Assembly: GCA_936450465.1 (NCBI GenBank)
Contig: OW388296.1
Location: forward strand, 32,433,875 to 32,497,874
Direction: 5' to 3'
DNA: 64,000 nucleotides
Source: Gibbula magus
Taxonomy: Eukaryota; Mollusca; Gastropoda; Trochida; Trochidae
Shown here one piece after another: positions 34,167 through 47,664 of this stretch. Under the pieces are notes generated by a model. The model was not told the origin of the DNA. It saw nothing but the letters and a program-made list of their open reading frames with translations, and did no database searches. The translations under genes were made by a program, and so were the position numbers. The stretch's first letter is position 1; each line of letters begins with the position of its first letter.

Positions 34167-35907
34167 GTGAATATAGATTAAAAAGTATGACAGATAGAGG
34201 AAATCCGAAATAACCATTCGATAGAACACAAGGTAATGAACATCTCAGCCAAGTTTGGTCCTGAAATATGCAGTTTGAAGAAAGTTATTAGCCTCGCTGT
34301 CAAGTAATGTAGTTTGTGGTCTTCTTAAACTTAGAATAATTTCCGTGTTTTTGGGCCAAATTGGCTATGCGACTCTCTGTAAGAGTGAATATAGATTAAA
34401 AAGTAAGACAGATAGAGGAAATCCGAAATAACCATTCGATAGAACACAAGGTAATGAACATCTCAGCCAAGTTTGGTCCTGAAATATGCAGTTTGAAGAA
34501 AGTTATTAGCCTCGCTGTCAATTAATGTAGTTTGTGGTCTTCTTTGACTTAGAATAATTTCAGTGTTTTTCGGCCAAATTGGCTATCCGACTCTCTGTAA
34601 GAGTGAATATAGATTAAAAAGTAAGACAGATAGAGGAAATCTGAAATAACCATTCGATAGAACACAAGGTTATGAACATCTCAGCCAAGTGTTGTCCTGA
34701 AATATGAAGTTTGAAGAAAGTTATTAGCCTCGCTGTCAAGTAATATAGTTTCTGGTCTTCTTTGACTTAGAATAATTTCCGTGTTTTTTGGCCAAATTGG
34801 CTATCCGACTCTCTGTAAGAGTGAATATAGATTAAAAAGTAAGACAGATAGAGGAAATCCGAAATAACCAGTCGATAGAACACAAGGTAATGAACATCTC
34901 AGCCAAGTTTGGTCCTGAAATATGCAGTTCGAAGAACGTTATTAGCCTCGCTGTCAAGTAATGTAGTTTGTGGTCTTCTTTGACTTAGAATAATTTCCGT
35001 GTTTTTCGGCCAAATTGGCTATGCGACTCTCTGTAAGAGTGAATATAGATTAAAAAGTAACACTGATAGAGGAAATCCGAAATAACCATTCGATAGAACA
35101 CAAGGTTATGAACATCTCAGCCAAGTTTGGTCCTGAAATATGCAGTTTGAAGAAAGTTATTAGCCTCGCTGTCAAGTAATGTAGTTTGTGGTCTTCTTTG
35201 ACTTAGAATAATTTCCGTGTTTTTCGGCCAAATTGGCTATGCGACTTTCTGTAAGAGTGAATATAGATTAAAAAGTAAGACAGATAGAGGAAATCCGAAA
35301 TAACCATTCGATAGAATACAAGGTTATGAACATCTCAGCCAAGTTTGGTCCTGAAATATGCAGTTTGAAGAAAGTTATTAGCCTCGCTGTCAAGTAATGT
35401 AGTTTGTGGTCTTCTTAAACTTAGAATAAATTCCGTGTTTTTCGGCCAAATTGGCTATGCGACTCTCTGTAAGAGTGAATATAGATTAAAAAGTAAGACA
35501 GATAGAGGAAATCCGAAATAACCATTCGATAGAACACAAGGTTATGAACATCTCAGCCAAGTGTTGTCCTGAAATATGCAGTTTGAAGAAAGTTATTAGC
35601 CTCGCTGTCAGTTAATGTAGTTTGTGGTTTTCTTTGACTTAGAATAATTTCTGTGTTTTTCGGCCAAATTGGCTATCCGACTCTCTGTAAGAGTGAATAT
35701 AGATTAAAAAGTAAGACAGATAGAGGAAATCCGAAATAACCATTCGATAGAACACAAGTTATGAACATCTCAGCCAAGTGTTGTCCTGAAATATGCAGTT
35801 TGAAAAGTTATTAGCCTCGCTGTCAAGAAATGTAGTTTGGGCTCGTCTTTGACTTAGAATAATTTCCGTGTTTTTGGGCCAAATTGGCTATCCGACTCTC
35901 TGTAAGA
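34167..35907 (+). repeat. f, N, R set with a further S-D pair
   Basis: Starts: 34167 (f, GTATGACAG, CTTAAAC), 34385 (f/N, GTCAATTAATG), 34603 (R, with ATGAAG and TTTCTGG), 34821 (Y), 35039 (C with CACTGATAG, ACTTTCTG), 35257 (AATACAAGG, AATAAATTCC), 35475 (S), 35693 (D, 215 bp). It is the first place where the f-N-R trio follows D, the order later fixed in the 13-mer. D at 35693 is the only copy with the TTTGAAAAG deletion and G loss but the longer CTCTCTG spacer. Confidence 0.86.
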
Positions 35908-38523
35908 GTGAATATAGATTAAAAAGTAAGACAGATAGAGGAAATCCGAAATAACCATTCGATAGAACACAAGGTAATGAACATCTCAGCCAAGTTTGGT
36001 CCTGAAATATGCAGTTCGAAGAACGTTATTAGCCTCGCTGTCAAGTAATGTAGTTTGTGGTCTTCTTTGACTTAGAATAATTTCCGTGTTTTTCGGCCAA
36101 ATTGGCTATGCGACTCTCTGTAAGAGTGAATATAGATTAAAAAGTAACACAGATAGAGGAAATCCGAAATAACCATTCGATAGAACACAAGGTTATGAAC
36201 ATCTCAGCCAAGTTTGGTCCTGAAATATGCAGTTTGAAGAAAGTTATTAGCCTCGCTGTCAAGTAATGTAGTTTGTGGTCTTCTTTGACTTAGAATAATT
36301 TCAGTGTTTTTCGGCCAAATTGGCTATGCGACTCTCTGTAAGAGTGAATATAGATTAAAAAGTAAGACAGATAGAGGAAATCCGAAATAACCATTCGATA
36401 GAACATAAGGTTATGAACATCTCAGCAAAGTTTGGTCCTGAAATATGCAGTTTGAAGAAAGTTATTAGCCTCGCTGTCAAGTAATGTAGTTTGTGGTCTT
36501 CTTTGACTTAGAATAATGTCCGTGTTTTTCGGCCAAATTGGCTATGCGACTCTCTGTAAGAGTGAATAAATATTAAAAAGTAAGACAGAAAGAGGAAATC
36601 CGAAATAACCATTCGATAAAACATAAGGTTATGAACATCTCAGCAAAGTTTGGTCCTGAAATATGCAGTTTGAAGAAAGTTATTAGCCTCGCTGTCAAGT
36701 AATGTAGTTTGTGGTCTTCTTTGACTTAGAATAATTTCCGTGTTTTTGGGCCAAATTGGCTATGCGACTCTCTGTAAAAGTGAATATTGATTAAAAAGTA
36801 AGACAGATAGAGGAAATCCGAAATAACCATTCGATAGAACACAAGGTTATGAACATCTCAGCCAAGTTTGGTCCTGAAATATGCAGTTTGAAGAAAGTTA
36901 TTAGCCTCGCTGTCAAGTAATGTAGTTTGTGGTCTTCTTTGACTTAGAATAATTTCAGTGTTTTTCGGCCAAATTGGCTATGCGACTCTCTGTAAGAGTG
37001 AATATAGATTAAAAAGTAAGACAGATAGAGGAAATCCGAAAAAACCATTCGATAGAACATAAGGTTATGAACATCTCAGCAAAGTTTGGTCCTGAAATAT
37101 GCAGTTTGAAGAAAGTTATTAGCCTCGCTGTCAAGTAATGTAGTTTGTGGTCTTCTTTGACTTAGAATAATGTCCGTGTTTTGGGGCCAAATTGGCTATG
37201 CGACTCTCTGTAAGAGTGAATAAATATTAAAAAGTAAGACAGAAAGAGGAAATCCGAAATAACCATTCGATAAAACATAAGGTTATGAACATCTCAGCAA
37301 AGTTTGGTCCTGAAATATGCAGTTTGAAGAAAGTTATTAGCCTCGCTGTCAAGTAATGTAGTTTGTGGTCTTCTTTGACTTAGAATAATTTCCGTGTTTT
37401 TCGGCCAAATTGGCTATGCGACTCTCTGTAAGAGTGAATAAATATTAAAAAGTAAGACAGAAAGAGGAAATCCGAAATAACCATTCGATAAAACATAAGG
37501 TTATGAACATCTCAGCCAAGTGTTGTCCTGAAATATGCAGTTTGAAGAAAGTTATTAGCCTCGCTGTCAAGTAATGTAGTTTGTGGTCTTCTTTGACTTA
37601 GAATAATTTCCGTGTTTTTGGGCCAAATTGGCTATCCGACTCTCTGTAAGAGTGAATATAGATTAAAAAGTAAGACAGATAGAGGAAATCCGAAATAACC
37701 AGTCGATAGAACACAAGGTAATGAACATCTCAGCCAAGTTTGGTCCTGAAATATGCAGTTCGAAGAACGTTATTAGCCTCGCTGTCAAGTAATGTAGTTT
37801 GTGGTCTTCTTTGACTTAGAATAATTTCCGTGTTTTTCGGCCAAATTGGCTATGCGACTCTCTGTAAGAGTGAATATAGATTAAAAAGTAAGACAGATAG
37901 AGGAAATCCGAAATAACCATTCGATAGAACATAAGGTTATGAACATCTCAGCAAAGTTTGGTCCTGAAATATGCAGTTTGAAGAAAGTTATTAGCCTCGC
38001 TGTCAAGTAATGTAGTTTGTGGTCTTCTTTGACTTAGAATAATGTCCGTGTTTTGGGGCCAAATTGGCTATGCGACTCTCTGTAAGAGTGAATAAAGATT
38101 AAAAAGTAAGACAGAAAGAGGAAATCCGAAATAACCATTCGATAGAACACAAGGTTATAAACATCTCAGCCAAGTGTTGTCCTGAAATATGCAGTTTGAA
38201 GAAAGTTATTAGCCTCGCTGTCAAGTAATGTAGTTTGTGGTCTTCTTTGACTTAGAATAATTTCCGTGTTTTTGGGCCAAATTGGCTATCCGACTCTCTG
38301 TAAGAGTGAATATAGATTAAAAAGTAAGACAGATAGAGGAAATACGAAATAATCAGTCGATAGAACACAAGGTAATGAACATCTCAGCCAAGTTTGGTCC
38401 TGAAATATGCAGTTTGAAGAAAGTTATTAGCCTCGCTGTCAAGTAATGTAGTTTGTGGTCTTCTTAAACTTAGAATAAATTCCGTGTTTTTCGGCCAAAT
38501 TGGCTATGCGACTCTCTGTAAGA
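35908..38523 (+). repeat. Mixed block 35.9-38.5 kb (C, dr, w, x, Y)
   Basis: Starts: 35908 (f/Y), 36126 (C), 36344 (dr, CGGCC), 36562 (w), 36780 (x), 36998 (CGAAAAAACC), 37216 and 37434 (w, the second with an a1 back), 37652 (Y), 37870 (dr), 38088 (k front, a1 back, GGTTATAAAC), 38306. The last has GAAATACGAAATAATCAG and ends CTTAAAC/AATAAATTCC. Its equivalent at 48101 has the same front but a GGGGCC back, followed by a separate k copy (48319) with the AATAAATTCC ending. So 38306 looks like 48101 and 48319 fused with loss of exactly 218 bp. Confidence 0.85.
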
Positions 38524-41351
38524 GTGAATATAGATTAAAAAGTAAGACAGATAGAGGAAATCCGAAATAACCAGTCGATAGAACATAAGGTTAGAACATC
38601 TCAGCAAAGTTTGGTCCTGAAATATGCAGTTTGAAGAAAGTTATTAGCCTCGCTGTCAAGTAATGTAGTTTGTGGTCTTCTTTGACTTAGAATAATGTCC
38701 GTGTTTTGGGGCCAAATTGGCTATGCGACTCTCTGTAAGAGTGAATAAAGATTAAAAAGTAAGACAGAAAGAGGAAATCCGAAATAACCATTCGATAAAA
38801 CATAAGGTTATGAACATCTCAGCAAAGTTTGGTCCTGAAATATGCAGTTTGAAGAAAGTTATTAGCCTCGCTGTCAAGTAATGTAGTTTGTGGTCTTCTT
38901 TGACTTAGAATAATTTCCGTGTTTTTCGGCCAAATTGGCTATGCGACTCTCTGTAAGAGTGAATATAGATTAAAAAGTAAGACAGATAGAGGAAATCCGA
39001 AATAACCATTCGATAGAACACAAGGTTATGAACATCTCAGCCAAGTGTTGTCCTGAAATATGCAGTTTGAAGAAAGTTATTAGCCTCGCTGTCAAGTAAT
39101 GTAGTTTGTGGTCTTCTTTGACTTAGAATAATTTCCGTGTTTTTGGGCCAAATTGGCTATCCGACTCTCTGTAAGAGTGAATATAGATTAAAAAGTAAGA
39201 CAGATAGAGGAAATCCGAAATAACCAGTCGATAGAACACAAGGTAATGAACATCTCAGCCAAGTTTGGTCCTGAAATATGCAGTTTGAAGAAAGTTATTA
39301 GCCTCGCTGTCAAGTAATGTAGTTTGTGGTCTTCTTTGACTTAGAATAATGTCCGTGTTTTGGGGCCAAATTGGCTATGCGACTCTCTGTAAGAGTGAAT
39401 AAAGATTAAAAAGTAAGACAGAAAGAGGAAATCCGAAATAACCATTCGATAGAACATAAGGTTATGAACATCTCAGCAAAGTTTGGTCCTGAAATATGCA
39501 GTTTGAAGAAAGTTATTAGCCTCGCTGTCAAGTAATGTAGTTTGTGGTCTTCTTAAACTTAGAATAATTTCCGTGTTTTTCGGCCAAATTGGCTATGCGA
39601 CTTTCTGTAAGAGTGAATATAGATTAAAAAGTAAGACAGATAGAGGAAATCCGAAATAACCATTCGATAGAACACAAGGTTATGAACATCTCAGCCAAGT
39701 TTGGTCCTGAAATATGCAGTTTGAAGAAAGTTATTAGCCTCGCTGTCAAGTAATGTAGTTTGTGGTCTTCTTTGACTTAGAATAATGTCCGTGTTTTGGG
39801 GCCAAATTGGCTATGCGACTCTCTGTAAGAGTGAATAAAGATTAAAAAGTAAGACAGAAAGAGGAAATCCGAAATAATCATTCGATAGAACATAAGGTTA
39901 TGAACATCTCAGCAAAGTTTGGTCCTGAAATATGCAGTTTGAAGAAAGTTATTAGCCTCGCTGTCAAGTAATGTAGTTTGTGGTCTTCTTTGACTTAGAA
40001 TAATGTCCGTGTTTTGGGGCCAAATTGGCTATGCGACTCTCTGTAAGAGTGAATAAAGATTAAAAAGTAAGACAGAAAGAGGAAATCCGAAATAATCATT
40101 CGATAGAACATAAGGTTATGAACATCTCAGCAAAGTTTGGTCCTGAAATATGCAGTTTGAAGAAAGTTATTAGCCTCGCTGTCAAGTAATGTAGTTTGTG
40201 GTCTTCTTAAACTTAGAATAAATTCCGTGTTTTTCGGCCAAATTGGCTATCCGACTCTCTGTAAGAGTGAATATAGATTAAAAAGTAAGACAGATAGAGG
40301 AAATCCGAAATAACCATTCGATAGAACACAAGGTTATGAACATCTCAGCCAAGTGTTGTCCTGAAATATGCAGTTTGAAGAAAGTTATTAGCCTCGCTGT
40401 CAGTTAATGTAGTTTGTGGTTTTCTTTGACTTAGAATAATTTCTGTGTTTTTCGGCCAAATTGGCTATCCGACTCTCTGTAAGAGTGAATATAGATTAAA
40501 AAGTAAGACAGATAGAGGAAATCCGAAATAACCATTCGATAGAACACAAGTTATGAACATCTCAGCCAAGTGTTGTCCTGAAATATGCAGTTTGAAAAGT
40601 TATTAGCCTCGCTGTCAAGAAATGTAGTTTGGGCTCGTCTTTGACTTAGAATAATTTCCGTGTTTTTGGGCCAAATTGGCTATGCGACTCTGTAAGAGTG
40701 AATATAGATTAAAAAGTAAGACAGATAGAGGAAATCCGAAATAACCATTCGATAGAACACAAGGTAATGAACATCTCAGCCAAGTTTGGTCCTGAAATAT
40801 GCAGTTTGAAGAAAGTTATTAGCCTCGCTGTCAAGTAATGTAGTTTGTGGTCTTCTTAAACTTAGAATAATTTCCGTGTTTTTGGGCCAAATTGGCTATG
40901 CGACTCTCTGTAAGAGTGAATATAGATTAAAAAGTAAGACAGATAGAGGAAATCCGAAATAACCATTCGATAGAACACAAGGTAATGAACATCTCAGCCA
41001 AGTTTGGTCCTGAAATATGCAGTTTGAAGAAAGTTATTAGCCTCGCTGTCAATTAATGTAGTTTGTGGTCTTCTTTGACTTAGAATAATTTCAGTGTTTT
41101 TCGGCCAAATTGGCTATACGACTCTCTGTAAGAGTGAATATAGATTAAAAAGTAAGACAGATAGAGGAAATCTGAAATAACCATTCGATAGAACACAAGG
41201 TTATGAACATCTCAGCAAAGTGTTGTCCTGAAATATGCAGTTTGAAGAAAGTTATTAGCCTCGCTGTCAAGTAATATAGTTTGTGGTCTTCTTTGACTTA
41301 GAATAATTTCCGTGTTTTTTGGCCAAATTGGCTATCCGACTCTCTGTAAGA
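38524..41351 (+). repeat. 13-mer HOR copy A (2828 bp)
   Basis: Starts: 38524 (n, 217 bp), 38741 (k, GATAAAACAT), 38959 (a1), 39177 (b), 39395 (k, ACTTTCTG), 39613, 39831 (k, AATCATTCG, GGGGCC), 40049 (k, AATCATTCG, AATAAATTCC), 40267 (S), 40485 (D, 213 bp), 40698 (f), 40916 (N, CTATACGAC), 41134 (R, AGCAAAGTGTTG). The n monomer has lost one T in GGTTAGAAC, which gives a clean marker for the unit. The same order and length are found at 48537-51364, 10,013 bp downstream. Confidence 0.92.
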
Positions 41352-43308
41352 GTGAATATAGATTAAAAAGTAAGACAGATAGAGGAAATCCGAAATAACC
41401 AGTCGATAGAACACAAGGTAATGAACATCTCAGCCAAGTTTGTTCCTGAAATATGCAGTTTGAAGAAAGTTATTAGCCTCGCTGTCAAGTAATGTAGTTT
41501 GTGGTCTTCTTTGACTTAGAATAATGTCCGTGTTTTGGGGCCAAATTGGCTATGCGACTCTCTGTAAGAGTGAATAAAGATTAAAAAGTAAGACAGAAAG
41601 AGGAAATCCGAAATAACCATTCGATAGAACATAAGGTTATGAACATCTCAGCAAAGTTTGGTCCTGAAATATGCAGTTTGAAGAAAGTTATTAGCCTCGC
41701 TGTCAAGTAATGTAGTTTGTGGTCTTCTTAAACTTAGAATAATTTCCGTGTTTTTCGGCCAAATTGGCTATGCGACTTTCTGTAAGAGTGAATATAGATT
41801 AAAAAGTAAGACAGATAGAGGAAATCCGAAATAACCATTCGATAGAACACAAGGTTATGAACATCTCAGCCAAGTTTGGTCCTGAAATATGCAGTTTGAA
41901 GAAAGTTATTAGCCTCGCTGTCAAGTAATGTAGTTTGTGGTCTTCTTTGACTTAGAATAATGTCCGTGTTTTGGGGCCAAATTGGCTATGCGACTCTCTG
42001 TAAGAGTGAATAAAGATTAAAAAGTAAGACAGAAAGAGGAAATCCGAAATAATCATTCGATAGAACATAAGGTTATGAACATCTCAGCAAAGTTTGGTCC
42101 TGAAATATGCAGTTTGAAGAAAGTTATTAGCCTCGCTGTCAAGTAATGTAGTTTGTGGTCTTCTTTGACTTAGAATAATGTCCGTGTTTTGGGGCCAAAT
42201 TGGCTATGCGACTCTCTGTAAGAGTGAATAAAGATTAAAAAGTAAGACAGAAAGAGGAAATCCGAAATAACCATTCGATAGAACATAAGGTTATGAACAT
42301 CTCAGCAAAGTTTGGTCCTGAAATATGCAGTTTGAAGAAAGTTATTAGCCTCGCTGTCAAGTAATGTAGTTTGTGGTCTTCTTAAACTTAGAATAATTTC
42401 CGTGTTTTTCGGCCAAATTGGCTATGCGACTTTCTGTAAGAGTGAATATAGATTAAAAAGTAAGACAGATAGAGGAAATCCGAAATAACCATTCGATAGA
42501 ACACAAGGTTATGAACATCTCAGCCAAGTTTGGTCCTGAAATATGCAGTTTGAAGAAAGTTATTAGCCTCGCTGTCAAGTAATGTAGTTTGTGGTCTTCT
42601 TTGACTTAGAATAATGTCCGTGTTTTGGGGCCAAATTGGCTATGCGACTCTCTGTAAGAGTGAATAAAGATTAAAAAGTAAGACAGAAAGAGGAAATCCG
42701 AAATAATCATTCGATAGAACATAAGGTTATGAACATCTCAGCAAAGTTTGGTCCTGAAATATGCAGTTTGAAGAAAGTTATTAGCCTCGCTGTCAAGTAA
42801 TGTAGTTTGTGGTCTTCTTAAACTTAGAATAAATTCCGTGTTTTTCGGCCAAATTGGCTATCCGACTCTCTGTAAGAGTGAATATAGATTAAAAAGTAAG
42901 ACAGATAGAGGAAATCCGAAATAACCATTCGATAGAACACAAGGTTATGAACATCTCAGCCAAGTGTTGTCCTGAAATATGCAGTTTGAAGAAAGTTATT
43001 AGCCTCGCTGTCAGTTAATGTAGTTTGTGGTTTTCTTTGACTTAGAATAATTTCTGTGTTTTTCGGCCAAATTGGCTATCCGACTCTCTGTAAGAGTGAA
43101 TATAGATTAAAAAGTAAGACAGATAGAGGAAATCCGAAATAACCATTCGATAGAACACAAGTTATGAACATCTCAGCCAAGTGTTGTCCTGAAATATGCA
43201 GTTTGAAAAGTTATTAGCCTCGCTGTCAAGAAATGTAGTTTGGGCTCGTCTTTGACTTAGAATAATTTCCGTGTTTTTGGGCCAAATTGACTATGCGACT
43301 CTGTAAGA
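41352..43308 (+). repeat. Nine-monomer S-D unit following copy A (1957 bp)
   Basis: Starts: 41352 (b, GTTTGTTCC), 41570 (k, ACTTTCTG), 41788, 42006 (k, AATCATTCG, GGGGCC), 42224 (k, ACTTTCTG), 42442, 42660 (k, AATAAATTCC), 42878 (S), 43096 (D). The run 41570-42223 is nearly repeated at 42224-42877, an internal 654-bp trimer doubling. The unit recurs at 53975-55931 at an offset of 12,623 bp, where the first monomer has GTTTGGTCC. Confidence 0.9.
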
Positions 43309-44180
43309 GTGAATATAGATTAAAAAGTAAGACAGATAGAGGAAATCCGAAATAACCATTCGATAGAACACAAGGTAATGAACATCTCAGCCAAGTTTGG
43401 TCCTGAAATATGCAGTTTGAAGAAAGTTATTAGCCTCGCTGTCAAGTAATGTAGTTTGTGGTCTTCTTAAACTTAGAATAATTTCCGTGTTTTTGGGCCA
43501 AATTGGCTATGCGACTCTCTGTAAGAGTGAATATAGATTAAAAAGTAAGACAGATAGAGGAAATCCGAAATAACCATTCGATAGAACACAAGGTAATGAA
43601 CATCTCAGCCAAGTTTGGTCCTGAAATATGCAGTTTGAAGAAAGGTATTAGCCTCGCTGTCAATTAATGTAGTTTGTGGTCTTCTTTGACTTAGAATAAT
43701 TTCAGTGTTTTTCGGCCAAATTGGCTATACGACTCTCTGTAAGAGTGAATATAGATTAAAAAGTAAGACAGATAGAGGAAATCTGAAATAACCATTCGAT
43801 AGAACACAAGGTTATGAACATCTCAGCAAAGTGTTGTCCTGAAATATGCAGTTTGAAGAAAGTTATTAGCCTCGCTGTCAAGTAATATAGTTTGTGGTCT
43901 TCTTTGACTTAGAATAATTTCCGTGTTTTTTGGCCAAATTGGCTATCCGACTCTCTGTAAGAGTGAATATAGATTAAAAAGTAAGACAGATAGAGGAAAT
44001 CCGAAATAACCAGTCGATAGAACACAAGGTAATGAACATCTCAGCCAAGTTTGGTCCTGAAATATGCAGTTTGAAGAAAGTTATTAGCCTCGCTGTCAAG
44101 TAATGTAGTTTGTGGTCTTCTTAAACTTAGAATAATTTCCGTGTTTTTGGGCCAAATTGGCTATGCGACTCTCTGTAAGA
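43309..44180 (+). repeat. f-N-R-b tetramer (872 bp)
   Basis: Starts: 43309 (f, CTTAAAC, with GCCAAATTGAC damaging dyad 1 of the preceding copy), 43527 (N, GGTATTAG), 43745 (R), 43963 (b front with the CTTAAAC/GGGCC/GCGAC back of an f copy). The chimeric b/f monomer is the same type that closes each trimer of the 56.6-59.4 kb domain. Confidence 0.86.
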
Positions 44181-45706
44181 GTGAATATAGATTAAAAAGT
44201 AAGACAGATAGAGGAAATCCGAAATAACCATTCGATAGAACACAAGGTAATGAACATCTCAGCCAAGTTTGGTCCTGAAATATGCAGTTTGAAGAAAGTT
44301 ATTAGCCTCGCTGTCAAGTAATGTAGTTTGTGGTCTTCTTTGACTTAGAATAATTTCAGTGTTTTTCGGCCAAATTGGCTATGCGACTCTCTTTAAGAGT
44401 GAATATAGATTAAAAAGTAAGACAGAAAGAGGAAATCCGAAATAACCATTCGATAGAACATAAGGTTATGAACATCTCAGCAAAGTTTGGTCCTGAAATA
44501 TGCAGTTTGAAGAAAGTTATTAGCCTCGCTGTCAAGTAATGTAGTTTGTGGTCTTCTTTGACTTAGAATAATGTCCGTGTTTTGGGGCGAAATTGGCTAT
44601 GCGACTCTCTGTAAGAGTGAATAAAGATTAAAAAGTAAGACAGAAAGAGGAAATCCGAAATAACCATTCGATAGAACATAAGGTTATGAACATCTCAGCA
44701 AAGTTTGGTCCTGAAATATGCAGTTTGAAGAAAGTTATTAGCCTCGCTGTCAAGTAATGTAGTTTGTGGTCTTCTTAAACTTAGAATAATTTCAGTGTTT
44801 TTCGGCCAAATTGGCTATGCGACTCTCTGTAAGAGTGAATATAGATTAAAAAGTAAGACAGATAGAGGAAATCCGAAATAACCATTCGATAGAAAACAAG
44901 GTTATGAACATCTCAGCCAAGTGTTGTCCTGAAATATGCAGTTTGAAGAAAGTTATTAGCCTCGCTGTCAAGTAATGTAGTTTGTGGTCTTCTTTGACTT
45001 AGAATAATTTCCGTGTTTTTGGGCCAAATTGGCTATCCGACTCTCTGTAAGAGTGAATATAGATTAAAAAGTAAGACAGATAGAGGAAATCCGAAATAAC
45101 CAGTCGATAGAACACAAGGTAATGAACATCTCAGCCAAGTTTGGTCCTGAAATATGCAGTTTGAAGAAAGTTATTAGCCTCGCTGTCAAGTAATATAGTT
45201 TGTGGTCTTCTTTGACTTAGAATAATTTCCGTGTTTTTTGGCCAAATTGGCTATCCGACTCTCTGTAAGAGTGAATATAGATTAAAAAGTAAGACAGATA
45301 GAGGAAATCCGAAATAACCAGTCGATAGAACACAAGGTAATGAACATCTCAGCCAAGTTTGGTCCTGAAATATGCAGTTCGAAGAACGTTATTAGCCTCG
45401 CTGTCAAGTAATGTAGTTTGTGGTCTTCTTTGACTTAGAATAATGTCCGTGTTTTGGGGCCAAATTGGCTATGCGACTCTCTGTAAGAGTGAATAAAGAT
45501 TAAAAAGTAAGACAGAAAGAGGAAATCCGAAATAATCATTCGATAGAACATAAGGTTATGAACATCTCAGCAAAGTTTGGTCCTGAAATATGCAGTTTGA
45601 AGAAAGTTATTAGCCTCGCTGTCAAGTAATGTAGTTTGTGGTCTTCTTAAACTTAGAATAAATTCCGTGTTTTTCGGCCAAATTGGCTATCCGACTCTCT
45701 GTAAGA
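44181..45706 (+). repeat. GCGAAATT-marked block, first copy
   Basis: Starts: 44181 (f front, ends CTCTCTTTAAGA), 44399 (GACAGAAAG, GCGAAATTGGC), 44617 (k, CTTAAAC, TTTCAG), 44835 (a1, with private GAAAACAAGG), 45053 (b front, R back), 45271 (Y front, GGGGCC back), 45489 (k, AATCATTCG, AATAAATTCC). From 44391 to about 45440 it matches 61145 onward at an offset of 16,754 bp. It is followed by a 1308-bp tandem echo starting at 45707. Confidence 0.87.
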
Positions 45707-46360
45707 GTGAATATAGATTAAAAAGTAAGACAGATAGAGGAAATCCGAAATAACCATTCGATAGAACACAAGGTTATGAACATCTCAGCAAAGTTTGGTC
45801 CTGAAATATGCAGTTTGAAGAAAGTTATTAGCCTCGCTGTCAAGTAATGTAGTTTGTGGTCTTCTTTGACTTAGAATAATGTCCGTGTTTTGGGGCGAAA
45901 TTGGCTATGCGACTCTCTGTAAGAGTGAATAAAGATTAAAAAGTAAGACAGAAAGAGGAAATCCGAAATAACCATTCGATAGAACACAAGGTTATGAACA
46001 TCTCAGCAAAGTTTGGTCCTGAAATATGCAGTTTGAAGAAAGTTATTAGCCTCGCTGTCAAGTAATGTAGTTTGTGGTCTTCTTAAACTTAGAATAATTT
46101 CAGTGTTTTTCGGCCAAATTGGCTATGCGACTCTCTGTAAGAGTGAATATAGATTAAAAAGTAAGACAGATAGAGGAAATCCGAAATAACCATTCGATAG
46201 AACACAAGGTTATGAACATCTCAGCCAAGTGTTGTCCTGAAATATGCAGTTTGAAGAAAGTTATTAGCCTCGCTGTCAAGTAATGTAGTTTGTGGTCTTC
46301 TTTGACTTAGAATAATTTCCGTGTTTTTGGGCCAAATTGGCTATCCGACTCTCTGTAAGA
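45707..46360 (+). repeat. Tandem echo of 44399-45052 (offset 1308 bp)
   Basis: Monomers 45707 (GCGAAATTGGC), 45925 (k, CTTAAAC, TTTCAG) and 46143 (a1) repeat 44399, 44617 and 44835 six monomers downstream. Their ACAAGG and GACAGATAG tags replace the CATAAGG and GACAGAAAG of the first copy at 45707. This internal repetition explains why the distance to the 61-63 kb copy changes from 16,754 to 15,664 bp: five extra monomers (1090 bp) lie here. Confidence 0.86.
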
Positions 46361-47664
46361 GTGAATATAGATTAAAAAGTAAGACAGATAGAGGAAATCC
46401 GAAATAACCAGTCGATAGAACACAAGGTAATGAACATCTCAGCCAAGTTTGGTCCTGAAATATGCAGTTCGAAGAACGTTATTAGCCTCGCTGTCAAGTA
46501 ATGTAGTTTGTGGTCTTCTTTGACTTAGAATAATTTCCGTGTTTTTCGGCCAAATTGGCTATGCGACTCTCTGTAAGAGTGAATATAGATTAAAAAGTAA
46601 CATAGATAGAGGAAATCCGAAATAACCATTCGATAGAACACAAGGTTATGAACATCTTAGCCAAGTTTGATCCTGAAATATGCAGTTTGAAGAAAGTTAT
46701 TAGCCTCGCTGTCAAGTAATGTAGTTTGTGGTCTTCTTTGACTTAGAATAATTTCCGTGTTTTTGGGCCAAATTGGCTATCCGACTCTCTGTAAGAGTGA
46801 ATATAGATTAAAAAGTAAGACAGATAGAGGAAATCCGAAATAACCAGTCGATAGAACACAAGGTAATGAACATCTCAGCCAAGTTTGGTCCTGAAATATG
46901 CAGTTCGAAGAACGTTTTTAGCCTCGCTGTCAAGTAATGTAGTTTGTGGTCTTCTTTGACTTAGAATAATTTCTGTGTTTTTGGGCCAAATTGGCTATCC
47001 GACTCTCTGTAAGAGTGAATATAGATTAAAAAGTAAGACAGATAGAGGAAATCCGAAATAACCAGTCGATAGAACACAAGGTAATGAACATCTCAGCCAA
47101 GTTTGGTCCTGAAATATGCAGTTCGAAGAACGTTATTAGCCTCGCTGTCAAGTAATGTAGTTTGTGGTCTTCTTTGACTTAGAATAATTTCTGTGTTTTT
47201 CGGCCAAATTGGCTATCCGATTCTCTGTAAGAGTGAATATAGATTAAAAAGTAAGACAGATAGAGGAAATCCGAAATAACCAGTCGATAGAACACAAGGT
47301 AATGAACATCTCAGCCAAGTTTGGTCCTGAAATATGCAGTTTGAAGAAAGTTATTAGCCTCGCTGTCAAGTAATGTAGTTTGTGGTCTTCTTAAACTTAG
47401 AATAATTTCCGTGTTTTTCGGCCAAATTGGCTATGCGACTCTGTAAGAGTGAATATAGATTAAAAAGTAAGACAGATAGAGGAAATCCGAAATAACCATT
47501 CGATAGAACACAAGGTTATGAACATCTCAGCCAAGTGTTGTCCTGAAATATGCAGTTTGAAAAGTTATTAGCCTCGCTGTCAAGAAATGTAGTTTGGGCT
47601 CGTCTTTGACTTAGAATAATTTCCGTGTTTTTCGGCCAAATTGGCTATGCGACTCTCTGTAAGA
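46361..47664 (+). repeat. Terminal-HOR block, early copy (six monomers)
   Basis: Starts: 46361 (Y), 46579 (GTAACATAG with CATCTTAGCC and GTTTGATCC), 46797 (Y, TTTCTGTG, GGGCC), 47015 (Y, TTTCTGTG, CCGATTC), 47233 (b, CTTAAAC, 216 bp), 47449 (D-like, TTTGAAAAG, 216 bp). It matches 62025-63328 at an offset of 15,664 bp and, apart from a one-monomer difference, 59415-60934. The next monomer, 47665, is C type with GGTAATG and a GGGGCC back and departs from both later copies. Confidence 0.9.
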